From the NCBI GenBank assembly GCA_014377485.1, contig JACMPM010000003.1:83540-147539 (forward strand): DNA of 64,000 nucleotides. Direction: 5' to 3'. Positions 38,818 through 48,583 of the stretch are shown here, in pieces (position 1 is the first letter of the stretch; every line of letters begins with the position of its first letter). Position numbers and translations under genes: made by a program. This stretch comes from Bacteriovorax sp. Lineage in GTDB: Bacteria; Bdellovibrionota; Bacteriovoracia; Bacteriovoracales; Bacteriovoracaceae. The notes beneath the pieces were generated by a model. That model was not told where the DNA came from and did no database searches. It saw nothing but the letters and a program-made list of their open reading frames with translations.

Positions 38818-38839
38818 AAACATGATGTGGATCATGTTT
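38818..38839. promoter_or_regulatory. Perfect palindrome upstream of fnr-like gene, candidate autoregulatory site
   Basis: AAACATGAT-gtgg-ATCATGTTT; core ATGAT-N4-ATCAT. Confidence 0.6.
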
Positions 38840-38950
38840 CGTGCATATAGTTAAGTAATTTCTATATCTGATTCAGGTGAAAAGATTACTTACAGTTAGG
38901 CGAAATTGCTAGATGGCAGGTTAGGAAAAAGTTCCACTTTCCTATTTTTG

Positions 38951-38983
38951 ACCAATATGCCCCGCAAAAACGAGGCATATGGT
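38951..38983. terminator. Strong hairpin 3' of OmpA-family gene
   Basis: ACCaATATGCC...GGCATATGGT; weak T-tracts. Confidence 0.45.
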
Positions 38984-38993
38984 TTTAGAAATA

Positions 38994-40424
38994 TTAAAGC
39001 TTAGTAGTATCAGGTTTAATTATTATATCTACACGGCGATTCTGGGCCCTACCGTCTGCCGTTTTATTGCTTGCAAGTGGTTTTTCGTCACCATAGCCGA
39101 CAGCTTCAATTTTTTCTTCAATTCCACCGCCGTTTGCTTGTAAATATTCCTTAACAGCTTTTGCTCTTTCAACAGAAAGTCGATTATTGACAGTTTTTCC
39201 TCCAACAGAATCAGTATGCCCTTCAACTATTATTGCTGACCCTGCCCCGAATTCTTCAACTACTTTTTGTACTTTAGTTAATAGTGGATAGCTTTGAGTT
39301 TGAATAGTTGCAGCAGCGCTTGGAAACGCTATTCCTTTTAAACGAATTAATAAAGAGTCTCCTTGTCTGTAGACTTCCGCTTCATTACTTGAGAATTGTT
39401 TTCTCGCAATTTCATATTTTTCGTTAAAAGATTTTTCAGCTTCCAGTTTCTCTTTGTCAGATTCTAAGCTTTTCGTTTGAGATTCTAAGTTTTCTTTTTC
39501 GGCAACTAATTCTTCTGCGGTCAATGCAAGTGAGGTCTTGTTAAATTTTTCTTTTTCAAGTGCACTTTGAGTTGTTTCTAATTCATCTTTTACAGTGCTA
39601 AGTTTATTTTCATTATTTATTGCTCTAGTTCTTTCTTGATCAATTAAAATGGCTATTTCTTCCGAAGAAACTTTAGAAGTACCTTTTGCTGTGCGATTAA
39701 TATTGTAAGCGTGAACTGCAGCATCTTTTGTTTCTTTTACGCGATCACTAATTTCTTCTTTATCATGTGGGTTGGCAGTTATGTAAGCCTCAGTATCAGT
39801 ATAGTTTTTTTCAGCAATAGTGAGTGTTCTCGGTGCGTATTTTTCAGCATTCTCTTTTTTTGCCTGAGTGATAATATCTCTACTTTCTTTCAGATTTTTT
39901 TCTTTGATCGCTCTTACTTCCAGGTCTAGATACTTTCCTTGAAGACTAGATCGTTCTTTTGCCACAGTGTTCATTTTATTTTTTTCCAGGTCTTTTGTGA
40001 CAACAGCAAAGTCCTTATCGGCATTTTTAAAGTCGAGGCTAAAATAAGTTGGAGCATCGGCCTTAAGTGCTGCTTCTCTCGCATCTATTACATCTTCAAT
40101 ATTCTCCCGTGCTATCAGAGAAACATTATTCGCATTTATTAAATAAGCCCTTCCTATTGCAACTTTATGCAAGGTTAGTTGTGAATCCTTTCCATTAAGA
40201 AATTTTTTCTTGGCATCCTCAAGTGAATCTTGGGCCTCTTTAAAATTAACTGGTGAGAGAACATCAACTTGATTGTCTTTAGCAGTATTTAAATCCTTTT
40301 CTAAATTGGCTATTTCTTCCGCCGGTCCGGCCGTAGGAGGGAAATCACGGACAATTGGTTTAGAACTGCAGGCAATAATCGCAGTAAGGATTGTGACGAA
40401 TAGAAAATTTTTTAAAAGATTCAT
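38994..40424 (-). CDS. OmpA-family lipoprotein with DUF4398-like coiled-coil region
   Basis: Lipobox TAIIACSS; IIVEGHTDSVGGKTVNNRLSVERAKAVKEYL...GYGDEKPLASN. Confidence 0.88.
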   Translation of the reverse strand: MNLLKNFLFVTILTAIIACSSKPIVRDFPPTAGPAEEIANLEKDLNTAKDNQVDVLSPVNFKEAQDSLEDAKKKFLNGKDSQLTLHKVAIGRAYLINANNVSLIARENIEDVIDAREAALKADAPTYFSLDFKNADKDFAVVTKDLEKNKMNTVAKERSSLQGKYLDLEVRAIKEKNLKESRDIITQAKKENAEKYAPRTLTIAEKNYTDTEAYITANPHDKEEISDRVKETKDAAVHAYNINRTAKGTSKVSSEEIAILIDQERTRAINNENKLSTVKDELETTQSALEKEKFNKTSLALTAEELVAEKENLESQTKSLESDKEKLEAEKSFNEKYEIARKQFSSNEAEVYRQGDSLLIRLKGIAFPSAAATIQTQSYPLLTKVQKVVEEFGAGSAIIVEGHTDSVGGKTVNNRLSVERAKAVKEYLQANGGGIEEKIEAVGYGDEKPLASNKTADGRAQNRRVDIIIKPDTTKL

Positions 40425-40503
40425 AGTTTTTACCTCTTGATTAGTTAATCTAAGAAATAATCTCTGCAAACCAAATGCCATGCTTTCCATAATTTTTTAA
40501 TAT

Positions 40504-41079
40504 CTATTTCAGTGAAATTTTAAAAATATTTAAGTGATAGATAGTTAGAGTAGAATGAGACGAAGATGAAATTAAAAGTTTGTCTTCGTTTTCAACTTTA
40601 AGACTGTCACTTACCTCGAGCTCAATTCCATTTACAATGCAATCAATTCCCTCAGCAAAAAATAAAAAATGAATTCCCTGATTGAGATCAATTGTAGTTG
40701 GAGCAGTGAGGACTAGTACTTTTAGAGTGGTCTGTACTTCATTCTTTAGATAAATAATACCTAAGTCTTCAACTGGTTTGTCGCCCAGGAGTTCACAATT
40801 AATATTGTCTTCGCCCGAAAAAGTGATTGGTGAATTCGGAAGCATTGGTGTGCCATTTAACAGAAGGCCTGTTCCTCGCCACACGACAAGCTGTCGTTCA
40901 CAATTTGAAAAATGAGAAAATGAATTGGCCTGTGTGACTATTGCACTACTAATTCGCCAAAGAAAATCATTAGCAGCAACTGTTGCGTGCTCTGGATAAA
41001 TAGCAATTTGGCGAGTTATACCATTGCCATTTTTCCAACGACTTTCGTTATAAGAAGTTTTTTTTAGTAAGGTGATCAT
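40504..41079 (-). CDS. HutD/Ves family protein
   Basis: SRWKNGNGITRQIAIYP, WRISSAIV, FSHFSNCERQLVVWRGTGLLLNG. Confidence 0.85.
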   Translation of the reverse strand: MITLLKKTSYNESRWKNGNGITRQIAIYPEHATVAANDFLWRISSAIVTQANSFSHFSNCERQLVVWRGTGLLLNGTPMLPNSPITFSGEDNINCELLGDKPVEDLGIIYLKNEVQTTLKVLVLTAPTTIDLNQGIHFLFFAEGIDCIVNGIELEVSDSLKVENEDKLLISSSSHSTLTIYHLNIFKISLK

Positions 41080-41222
41080 TGGTTTATTATACAAAATTTA
41101 TTTTAAAAAAACGTTTAACGATGAAATAATTTTGGAATAATGATTAACTGATTGTGTCTTCTTCTTACATTCATTGAATCTAACGAAATAGTAATAATTA
41201 AATTACCCATTCATAGTTTCTA

Positions 41223-42176
41223 ATGTGTAAGCTTTTATCTATGAATAACAAAAAAATTGATACAAATAATTTGCATTTACATTGGGGTAATATTATTGGC
41301 ATTGCTGTCATACATATTTTAGCACTAGCTGCTATCCCTTTCTTTAACTGGAGAGCCTTCGCTGTCTGTATGTTTTTATTTTTTGTCATCAGCCCTATCG
41401 GCGTGACACTCACATATCATCGTCTACTCAGCCACCGAGCTTTTAAGGTTCCACAGTGGTTTGAATATGTATTAACAACCTTTGGAGCTCTCTCAGGACA
41501 AGGTCCGGTTCTTCTTTGGGTCGCAGAGCACCGTTTACATCATCGTTTTTCTGATACTAGAAGTGATCCACATAGTGCTAGACATGGAGGCTTTTGGTGG
41601 TCACACGTCACGCATCTTTTTTACCACAAAGAATTTGAAGACAATGAAAAACTATGGAGCCGTTACATTCCAGATTTAACAATCCATAAGTATTATCACT
41701 TTTTAAGTAAGTATAATTTTGTGGTCGCTTTATCTATTGCTCCACTTTTATATTGGATGGGGGGAATGCCGTTTGTGATGTGGGGACTCTTCATGCGTGT
41801 AGCTCTTATGTTGCATGTAACTTGGTTTGTGAATTCTGCAACTCACCGCTGGGGATACCGCAATTTTGAAACGAAAGATGATTCAGGAAATGTCTGGTGG
41901 GTAGCACTTTTAGCTGCTGGCGAAGGATGGCATAATAATCACCACGCTCAATCTAATTGCGCTTCGCACGGCCGCATGTGGTGGGAGTTCGATCTTACTT
42001 GGCAAATGATTAGGGCCCTTGAATTTGTGGGTCTTGCTACTGACGTAAAACGTCCGGCCCCTGTGAGACAAGTTAAAGAATGTGAAATTGATAATTCCAC
42101 TGAAGTCACTACTGATCAGTTCGGTAATCAGTTTGTAGAAAAATATGAAGAAGTGGTTTTTGCTGAAGTCGTTTAA
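41223..42176 (+). CDS. Acyl-CoA delta-9 type fatty acid desaturase
   Basis: HRLLSHR, EHRLHHRFSD, EGWHNNHHA histidine boxes. Confidence 0.95.
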   Translation: MCKLLSMNNKKIDTNNLHLHWGNIIGIAVIHILALAAIPFFNWRAFAVCMFLFFVISPIGVTLTYHRLLSHRAFKVPQWFEYVLTTFGALSGQGPVLLWVAEHRLHHRFSDTRSDPHSARHGGFWWSHVTHLFYHKEFEDNEKLWSRYIPDLTIHKYYHFLSKYNFVVALSIAPLLYWMGGMPFVMWGLFMRVALMLHVTWFVNSATHRWGYRNFETKDDSGNVWWVALLAAGEGWHNNHHAQSNCASHGRMWWEFDLTWQMIRALEFVGLATDVKRPAPVRQVKECEIDNSTEVTTDQFGNQFVEKYEEVVFAEVV

Positions 42177-42181
42177 ATATT

Positions 42182-42221
42182 AATTCACCAATTTAGTAGC
42201 AGCTTATTAAACTGGTGAATT
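42182..42221. terminator. Hairpin terminator between convergent genes
   Basis: AATTCACCA...TGGTGAATT. Confidence 0.5.
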
Positions 42222-42236
42222 AAATCTTTCAATAAA

Positions 42237-42848
42237 TTATTTTCTCATCGCTTGGTATTTTTGATAAGCAGGTCTGTCACTGATCGCTCCAAGCCACCCT
42301 TCAATATTTGAATAAGCTTTAAGGTCTACGCCGATCATAGGACAAATGCTTACAACACTTGCTGTGTTGATATCAGCAATAGTGAATTGGTCACCAACTA
42401 AGTATTTTTTTCCAGCTAGTGAAGTATTTAGTACAGATAAAAGATCTGGAAGTTTTTTCAAGTTGTTTTCAATTACATTATTGTCGCGTTTATCATCTGG
42501 CATAAAAACTTTTTGAATAAAAATTTCAATGATTGGACCTTGTAGTTCTGAAGTTGCCCAAAAGCTCCATTGCATATTGAGACCGCGTTCAGCAGGAGTT
42601 GTTCCCAAAAGTTCTTTTTTGTAAGCGTCAGCGATGTAGTAATTAATGGCCATTGATTCAAAAAGAGTGACGTCTCCATCAACTAGCGCCGGTACTTTTC
42701 CCATAGGATTTATTTTTAAAAATTCAGCTGATTTATGTTCTTTATTTCTCATGTCGACATCTTTAGTCGTAAATGGCACACCGGCTTCTTCTAATGCCCA
42801 AATACATCTTCCAGCACTTGATCTTGGACTTCCATAAAGAGTAATCAT
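42237..42848 (-). CDS. Glutathione S-transferase family protein
   Basis: SPRSSAGRCIWALEEAGVPF; NPMGKVPALVDGDVTLFESMAI; FTIADI. Confidence 0.92.
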   Translation of the reverse strand: MITLYGSPRSSAGRCIWALEEAGVPFTTKDVDMRNKEHKSAEFLKINPMGKVPALVDGDVTLFESMAINYYIADAYKKELLGTTPAERGLNMQWSFWATSELQGPIIEIFIQKVFMPDDKRDNNVIENNLKKLPDLLSVLNTSLAGKKYLVGDQFTIADINTASVVSICPMIGVDLKAYSNIEGWLGAISDRPAYQKYQAMRK

Positions 42849-42977
42849 AATATTTTCCTTGTTAAATAATCTATTTGTCTAATACTTACCAAATTAGCTT
42901 TTTTTAGTCTAGTGCACAATGAGAATTCTGATTCACAGAGAGTATTTATGTTTGTAGCTTTAAATTAAGGGGTTTTT

Positions 42978-43499
42978 ATGAAAATAAATTACACATTTCT
43001 TTCAATTTTTTCGTTATTTTTTAGCGCTAAGCTCTATGCATGGGATTCAACAACGTTCAAAAAACTTCCCAGCACGGAATTAAAAAAGAAGCTGACGTCC
43101 ATTCAATATGAAGTTACACAAGAAGAAGGGACCGAGCGCCCATATAGTAATGAGTATAATGACAATCATAAAGAAGGAATTTACGTTGATATCGTTTCGG
43201 GAGAGCCATTATTTAGCTCACTTGATAAATTCGAATCAGGTACAGGGTGGCCTAGTTTTACCAAACCGATCACACCGGAGAATATTGTCACTAAAACTGA
43301 TAAAAAATTATTTTCTACGAGAGTGGAAGTGAGAAGCAAACATGCTAATTCGCATTTAGGACATGTTTTTAATGATGGGCCGGCGCCGACAGGGCAACGC
43401 TTTTGTATGAATTCTGCTTCTTTGAAATTTATTCCTAAGGAGAAGTTGAAAGAGAGCGGGTATGGAGAGTTTGAGAAGTTGTTTGTAAAATCTAAGTGA
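42978..43499 (+). CDS. msrB: Secreted peptide-methionine (R)-S-oxide reductase
   Basis: Signal peptide; [43 protein letters not shown]. Confidence 0.95.
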   Translation: MKINYTFLSIFSLFFSAKLYAWDSTTFKKLPSTELKKKLTSIQYEVTQEEGTERPYSNEYNDNHKEGIYVDIVSGEPLFSSLDKFESGTGWPSFTKPITPENIVTKTDKKLFSTRVEVRSKHANSHLGHVFNDGPAPTGQRFCMNSASLKFIPKEKLKESGYGEFEKLFVKSK

Positions 43500-43642
43500 T
43501 GAATCTCAAAATATTACTTCAATTGAACTAGGCATGCATCGGCAGATTAAATGTATATTGTAAGCACATTGGATAAAACTGATTTACGCCACCAATTTGG
43601 AATACTTAAGCATACGCCAATTGTACTGATTGCTCAAAAAAT

Positions 43643-43972
43643 TTACGATTGAAAAATAATAATTAAGCTAGCCATTAAAAGCGTCAGCGAAGGAAGTATT
43701 TTTGGAAAAGAATTTTTTACTTTTAAATGAGTTAACACCGCAGCTAGCATAAGCACTGCAATCCCACTAGCTCCAATCTTGACGACTTGCTCTGAATGAT
43801 TCATAAGCATGATGGCACATGATATTTTCAATATTCCTACAATATCTCTTAACCACTCAGGGTATCCGTAACTTTTAAACTCTTCCACAATATTTGCATA
43901 TCGTATGACCCAAACAAATAGGATCGAGCTGAAGACAATAATTTTTAAAACATCTGGATAAGCACTAATCAT
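43643..43972 (-). CDS. DoxX-like small membrane protein
   Basis: 109 aa, four TM segments. Confidence 0.5.
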   Translation of the reverse strand: MISAYPDVLKIIVFSSILFVWVIRYANIVEEFKSYGYPEWLRDIVGILKISCAIMLMNHSEQVVKIGASGIAVLMLAAVLTHLKVKNSFPKILPSLTLLMASLIIIFQS

Positions 43973-44051
43973 GATATAAGCCTTTATTTTTTTTTAAAAG
44001 AATAACGTTCATTTTCCTCTTCAACAACAATTAATATGTTATTAATAAGTA

Positions 44052-44393
44052 ATGAATCAAATTATTGTCTTTGCCTCGGGCGTCGTTTTTATTTTTTATG
44101 GTCTTCTTTGCCTGATAACTAATCATATGAAGGTCGAATTTGAACGCTATCAACTAGCTCGCTTTAGAAGGACAATTGGTGTTTTGGAACTACTAGGAGG
44201 AATAGGACTGCTAGGTGGGTTTTATTATCCATTTCTTTTAATAATTGCATCGGCCGGACTTACTTTGCTTATGCTACTTGGTACTTTAATAAGAATAAAA
44301 ACCAAAGATCCAGTTTGGGAAATTATTCCAGCTTTTTCATTAATGTTGCTTAACTGTTATATTCTCTCACGAGTGATCTATTCGATAATCTAA
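44052..44393 (+). CDS. DoxX-like small membrane protein
   Basis: 113 aa; FERYQLARFRRTIGVLELLGGIGLLGGFYYPFLLIIASAGLTLLMLLG. Confidence 0.65.
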   Translation: MNQIIVFASGVVFIFYGLLCLITNHMKVEFERYQLARFRRTIGVLELLGGIGLLGGFYYPFLLIIASAGLTLLMLLGTLIRIKTKDPVWEIIPAFSLMLLNCYILSRVIYSII

Positions 44394-44410
44394 GCCTTGC
44401 CGATCAAAAA

Positions 44411-45607
44411 TTATATTTTATTCCACTTTGCTTGATACTCACCTAGAGGATCGTAATCAGTTGCTTGCTTCTTGATATTAAAAAGACGGGCCCTCGGATC
44501 TGTCCCTCTTCCTGAAAAATAGAGCCAGTTTCCCCAATTGACATCCGGATCATAGTCGATAAGTTGCTTCTCAAAATAGCTTGCCCCCCAGGTCCAGGGC
44601 AAATGAAGCTGGTGAACAAGAAAGCTGGCGACATTTTGTCTTCCTCTGTTGCTCATGAAGCCTGTGTTATTTAATTCTTTCATATTAGCGTTTACGAAAG
44701 GTTCTTCAGTTTCTCCATTGCACCATGATTGAAAAAGTTTTAGGTCGAGTACAACGGGGTGATGTATTGTCTTAACACCAGGTAGACCAGCGAGCGTAAA
44801 GAAATGGTTACCGAATTTTTTTGAAAGAAATTTAAAGTAATCTCTCCAAAGGAGTTCAAAAAAAAGCCAATAAGTTGACTCATTTGCTTGAACTTCAGTT
44901 TCATATCTTTTTAATTCTTCATAAATTTTTCGGGGCGAGAGTGCCCCCACACTTAACCATGGAGAAAATTTGGAAGAGTCATTAAAATTCATCAGTCCAT
45001 TTCTCGTATTTTTATAATTGGCCAAAGATGGAGTCTCCCAGATAAATTCGCGAAGCCTTTGAAGCGCCTTTGCTTCACCATCAAGACTTACGTCGAGTTC
45101 AAAATCAATGGCTAAATTTTGGGTGTGGTTAATATTTATTTGCAATTCAATTTTTTTTCTAAAGTCTGAAAAGATAAAGGGCAGCTCAATTATTTCAAAA
45201 GGCAAATTCTCAATCGATATCATCGCTCCCTGATCAAAAGAGATAAACTCTATACCAAAGTTTTCACAAAGGTTAGAAACAACCTTTTCCTCAAAACATT
45301 CATCATATGCATATTCTAGTGTAAAAAAAAGACTTTTGATTTGTTGTGCTTTTAAAATCTCAACTAATTCTAGAGAAAAGTGTGATGTTCCTTTTATGAG
45401 TACGTGTCCTAATTTAAAGAGATTTTTTGAAAAAGATTCTAGGTTGTCATCAATAAATTTTTTTCGAAAATGATTGGCTTCTTCATAGCTTTTGGTGGGA
45501 CACCAAATAACAATGCCAAAAGAGGATTTTTGAAGAAAAGCATTAAGTGCTAAGTTATCGTGAATCCGCATATCGGATCTGATCCAGTATATATTTTTTT
45601 GTTGCAT
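44411..45607 (-). CDS. DASH-type cryptochrome/photolyase
   Basis: YWIRSDMRIHDNLAL; ELLWRDYFKFLSKKFG; NRGRQNVASFLVHQL; DPDVNWGNWLYFSGRGTDPR. Confidence 0.93.
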   Translation of the reverse strand: MQQKNIYWIRSDMRIHDNLALNAFLQKSSFGIVIWCPTKSYEEANHFRKKFIDDNLESFSKNLFKLGHVLIKGTSHFSLELVEILKAQQIKSLFFTLEYAYDECFEEKVVSNLCENFGIEFISFDQGAMISIENLPFEIIELPFIFSDFRKKIELQININHTQNLAIDFELDVSLDGEAKALQRLREFIWETPSLANYKNTRNGLMNFNDSSKFSPWLSVGALSPRKIYEELKRYETEVQANESTYWLFFELLWRDYFKFLSKKFGNHFFTLAGLPGVKTIHHPVVLDLKLFQSWCNGETEEPFVNANMKELNNTGFMSNRGRQNVASFLVHQLHLPWTWGASYFEKQLIDYDPDVNWGNWLYFSGRGTDPRARLFNIKKQATDYDPLGEYQAKWNKI

Positions 45608-45619
45608 ACAATACCAAAG

Positions 45620-46300
45620 TTATTGAAGAAATTTTTCACTTAAGGCATCTGTTAAAAAACTTATCCGAGCGGCAGATGATCTAAGTTCCAGCACTTTTTG
45701 TAAAACATCCGGAGGAAAGACGACCAGAGAATAAATAGCAAAACTATAATCTTCTAAAGAAAGCCGGCTCCACTCTTCACCTGTTACATATTTTTCCATG
45801 ATTTCTTTTTGGGCGTGATCTGGGCCCAGGTCGATAAAGAGTTGGTCGAGATGCCGACGCATTTTTTCAATAGAATGATGTGACAGTGTTTGATCCGTAA
45901 TGTTCGGGACTTCATCCAAGTAGGCAATAGAGCGGACAATCTTATAGGGGATTTGCTGAATTTCTTTTACAATCTCGTAGCGGGAATCCATTTTAATTTG
46001 AACAATCAAGCGACCATCTGGCAGAGTTTCTAAAATTTCAGCAAATCCTGCAGAAAAAATGGGATAAGCTTCATAAGTTTCTTGGTTTGACCCAAGTTGC
46101 TCTTCTAGAGTCGTGTTGTGATTAATTTTGGCCGGTGAAATAACTCTTAAGGTATGTGCCACTCCAATGCGACGCTTTTGTTCAATAGAGTCCTTAATCA
46201 TCTTTCTATAACGTGGCTCAAAAATATGGAGAGGGATTATGCTCTTTGGAAGTGACACACTTCCTGGAATGGGAAAAAGAGAAATATCTAAATCATTCAT
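45620..46300 (-). CDS. LON-protease substrate-binding-domain protein
   Basis: LFPIPGSVSLPKSIIPLHIFEPRYRKMIKDS. Confidence 0.88.
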   Translation of the reverse strand: MNDLDISLFPIPGSVSLPKSIIPLHIFEPRYRKMIKDSIEQKRRIGVAHTLRVISPAKINHNTTLEEQLGSNQETYEAYPIFSAGFAEILETLPDGRLIVQIKMDSRYEIVKEIQQIPYKIVRSIAYLDEVPNITDQTLSHHSIEKMRRHLDQLFIDLGPDHAQKEIMEKYVTGEEWSRLSLEDYSFAIYSLVVFPPDVLQKVLELRSSAARISFLTDALSEKFLQ

Positions 46301-46408
46301 TTTTTTATTATCAATGCATCGTCTCTATTGGTCAAGAAGGTGAGAAGGCGTGGCGAGACAACATTAAGACAAGCTTGAAAATCGAGGAATAGGCAGTAAA
46401 ATTATATT

Positions 46409-46939
46409 ATGAAAATATTATTTACTCTTGCACTAATACTTCTTACTTCTAATGTAATTGCCCAGACCTTTTATGACTTTAAGTATACAGATACAAACAA
46501 AAAAGTCGTAAACTTCAAAAGCTTCAAAGGGAAATTGGTCTTAGTTGTCAACATCGCTACTCGCTGTGGTTATACAGGACAACTAGATGATATTGAAAAA
46601 CTTTATAATAAATACGAATCTAAAAACTTTGTCGTTGTTGGATTTCCAAGCAATGATTTCGGCTCACAAACTCCAGAGTCAAATGAAGAAGTGGGAAAGT
46701 TTTGCAAACTTAAATATGGGGCCACTTTTCATATTTTTGAAAAACAAGATGTGATTGGATCTAATAAAACCGGACTTTATACCTGGCTAAATTCTCAAAA
46801 AGGATTTGAAAAAGAAATTGCATGGAACTTTGAAAAATTCCTTATCGGTAAAGATGGAAGAATTCTCAATCGTTTTGCATCTCAAGTAGGGCCACTTGAT
46901 CAAAGCATTACTTCTTTAATTGAAAAAAATCTTAATTAA
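46409..46939 (+). CDS. Secreted glutathione peroxidase (Cys type)
   Basis: Signal peptide; NIATRCGYTGQ; GFPSNDFGSQTPESNEEV; WNFEKFLIGKDG. Confidence 0.93.
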   Translation: MKILFTLALILLTSNVIAQTFYDFKYTDTNKKVVNFKSFKGKLVLVVNIATRCGYTGQLDDIEKLYNKYESKNFVVVGFPSNDFGSQTPESNEEVGKFCKLKYGATFHIFEKQDVIGSNKTGLYTWLNSQKGFEKEIAWNFEKFLIGKDGRILNRFASQVGPLDQSITSLIEKNLN

Positions 46940-47119
46940 AGATGATCCATTTTTTATAATATTATTTTCTGATTGCATTCATCTAAAAAAGCTTACCTAA
47001 GAAATCTTGATATCATTTTCTCAATTTGCAAGTCTATGGCGTCATTTTTTTTAAAAATCAAAACTGGCACCCGCATTGCAGATCCCATTAAGCCTTCAAC
47101 CCTTATCAAGGAAATATAT

Positions 47120-48322
47120 ATGATTAAAACAATCGGTTTCGGCGCCACGAAGTTTCACAAAACACTTCAACCAAAAATTTTTCAAAGACAAGAACCTGGT
47201 AACAGCGATGTAGAGATGGAACTTCTTTATTGTGGTGTCTGTCACTCAGATGTTCACCAGGTAAATGACGATTGGAAAAATACAGTTTGGCCATGTGTTC
47301 CTGGTCATGAAATTGTGGGAAAGGTTTCACGCATTGGACAAAATGTCACAACATTTAAAGTTGGAGATCTTGCGGCCGTTGGGTGCATTACTGATTCTTG
47401 TGGGACTTGTTATAGTTGCAGACATGGAGACGAGCAGTTCTGTGAAGCAGAATCAGGAATGCTTGGCACATACAATGGCCCTCTGATTGCTACTGGACAA
47501 AATACTTATGGTGGTTATTCAAATCATTTTGTCATCAAAGAGAATTATCTGATAGCACTTCCCGAAGGCATGCCTCCAGAAGTGGCGGGACCAATTCTCT
47601 GCGCAGGAGTAACAACTTATTCACCTCTAAAGCACTGGGGAGTGAAGCCTGGAATGCGCGTTGGGATCGTAGGAATGGGTGGCTTAGGTCACATGGCCGT
47701 TAAGATTGCGAAGGCGATGGGCGCGGATGTAACAGTCATCACCACTAGTTCAGATAAAAAAGAAGATGCAATGAAGTTTGGGGCTTCTAAAGTTGTTTTA
47801 TCAACCAGCAAAAAAGAAATGGCAGAGGTTGAAAAAAGTTTAGATTTAATCTTAAATACAATTCCAGAACGTCATGAGATTGAGCCTTATCTTAATCTTC
47901 TTCATCATGATGGAGCAATGGTGATTGTGGGAGTACTTATGACCCAGCCTGAATGGAATCCTCAACAGATCATTATGTATCGTAGAACTCTTGCCGGTAG
48001 TCTTATTGGGGGAATTGCAGAAACAAAAGAGGTACTTGATTTTTGTGTTCAACACCAGATTTTTCCAGAAATCGAAATGATTGAAGCTCATGAAATTAAC
48101 GACGCTTTTAAAAATATAGAAAGTAAAAAAGCCCGTTATCGCTACGTCATTGATCTCTCAACTTTAGGGAAAGAAGATGTGAGCAAGCTAGAAGATATTG
48201 GAGTCGTCGGGCATATTCTTCTTAAAGATAAAAAAGCGAAGACTCCTCAACCAGAGGTTCAAGCAGAGGACAATCGATTAAATTTTGAGCCCTCTTGGAG
48301 TCAAGAAAGTGAGCATCAATGA
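47120..48322 (+). CDS. Zinc-dependent NAD(P) alcohol dehydrogenase (cinnamyl-ADH-like), C-terminal extension
   Basis: CGVCHSDVHQV, GHEIVGKV, CGTCYSCRHGDEQFC, GMGGLGHMAVKIAKAMG; start refined to ATG 47120. Confidence 0.92.
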   Translation: MIKTIGFGATKFHKTLQPKIFQRQEPGNSDVEMELLYCGVCHSDVHQVNDDWKNTVWPCVPGHEIVGKVSRIGQNVTTFKVGDLAAVGCITDSCGTCYSCRHGDEQFCEAESGMLGTYNGPLIATGQNTYGGYSNHFVIKENYLIALPEGMPPEVAGPILCAGVTTYSPLKHWGVKPGMRVGIVGMGGLGHMAVKIAKAMGADVTVITTSSDKKEDAMKFGASKVVLSTSKKEMAEVEKSLDLILNTIPERHEIEPYLNLLHHDGAMVIVGVLMTQPEWNPQQIIMYRRTLAGSLIGGIAETKEVLDFCVQHQIFPEIEMIEAHEINDAFKNIESKKARYRYVIDLSTLGKEDVSKLEDIGVVGHILLKDKKAKTPQPEVQAEDNRLNFEPSWSQESEHQ

Positions 48323-48344
48323 ACTTAGTACAAGACACGATACG

Positions 48345-48366
48345 GCCAGCCTTAATTAGGGCTGGC
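48345..48366 (+). terminator. Hairpin after ADH gene
   Basis: GCCAGCC-ttaattag-GGCTGGC; weak T-tract. Confidence 0.4.
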
Positions 48367-48583
48367 TTCATGTTCAGTTGAATAAAAAAATTACATTATC
48401 AGACCTCTAAATAAGACACCCTCGATTTTTTAACCATAATTTAGCAGAAGGCTACTTGCACCTATGACTGAGCCTTTTAGGTCTTCAATATTCTAAGTTC
48501 TTAAAAAGTACCAATCACCTTTGATAACAAATATTAGATTTGAATTGGAGCTGAGAGAGAGGCATTTTTTTAGCAAAATGATT

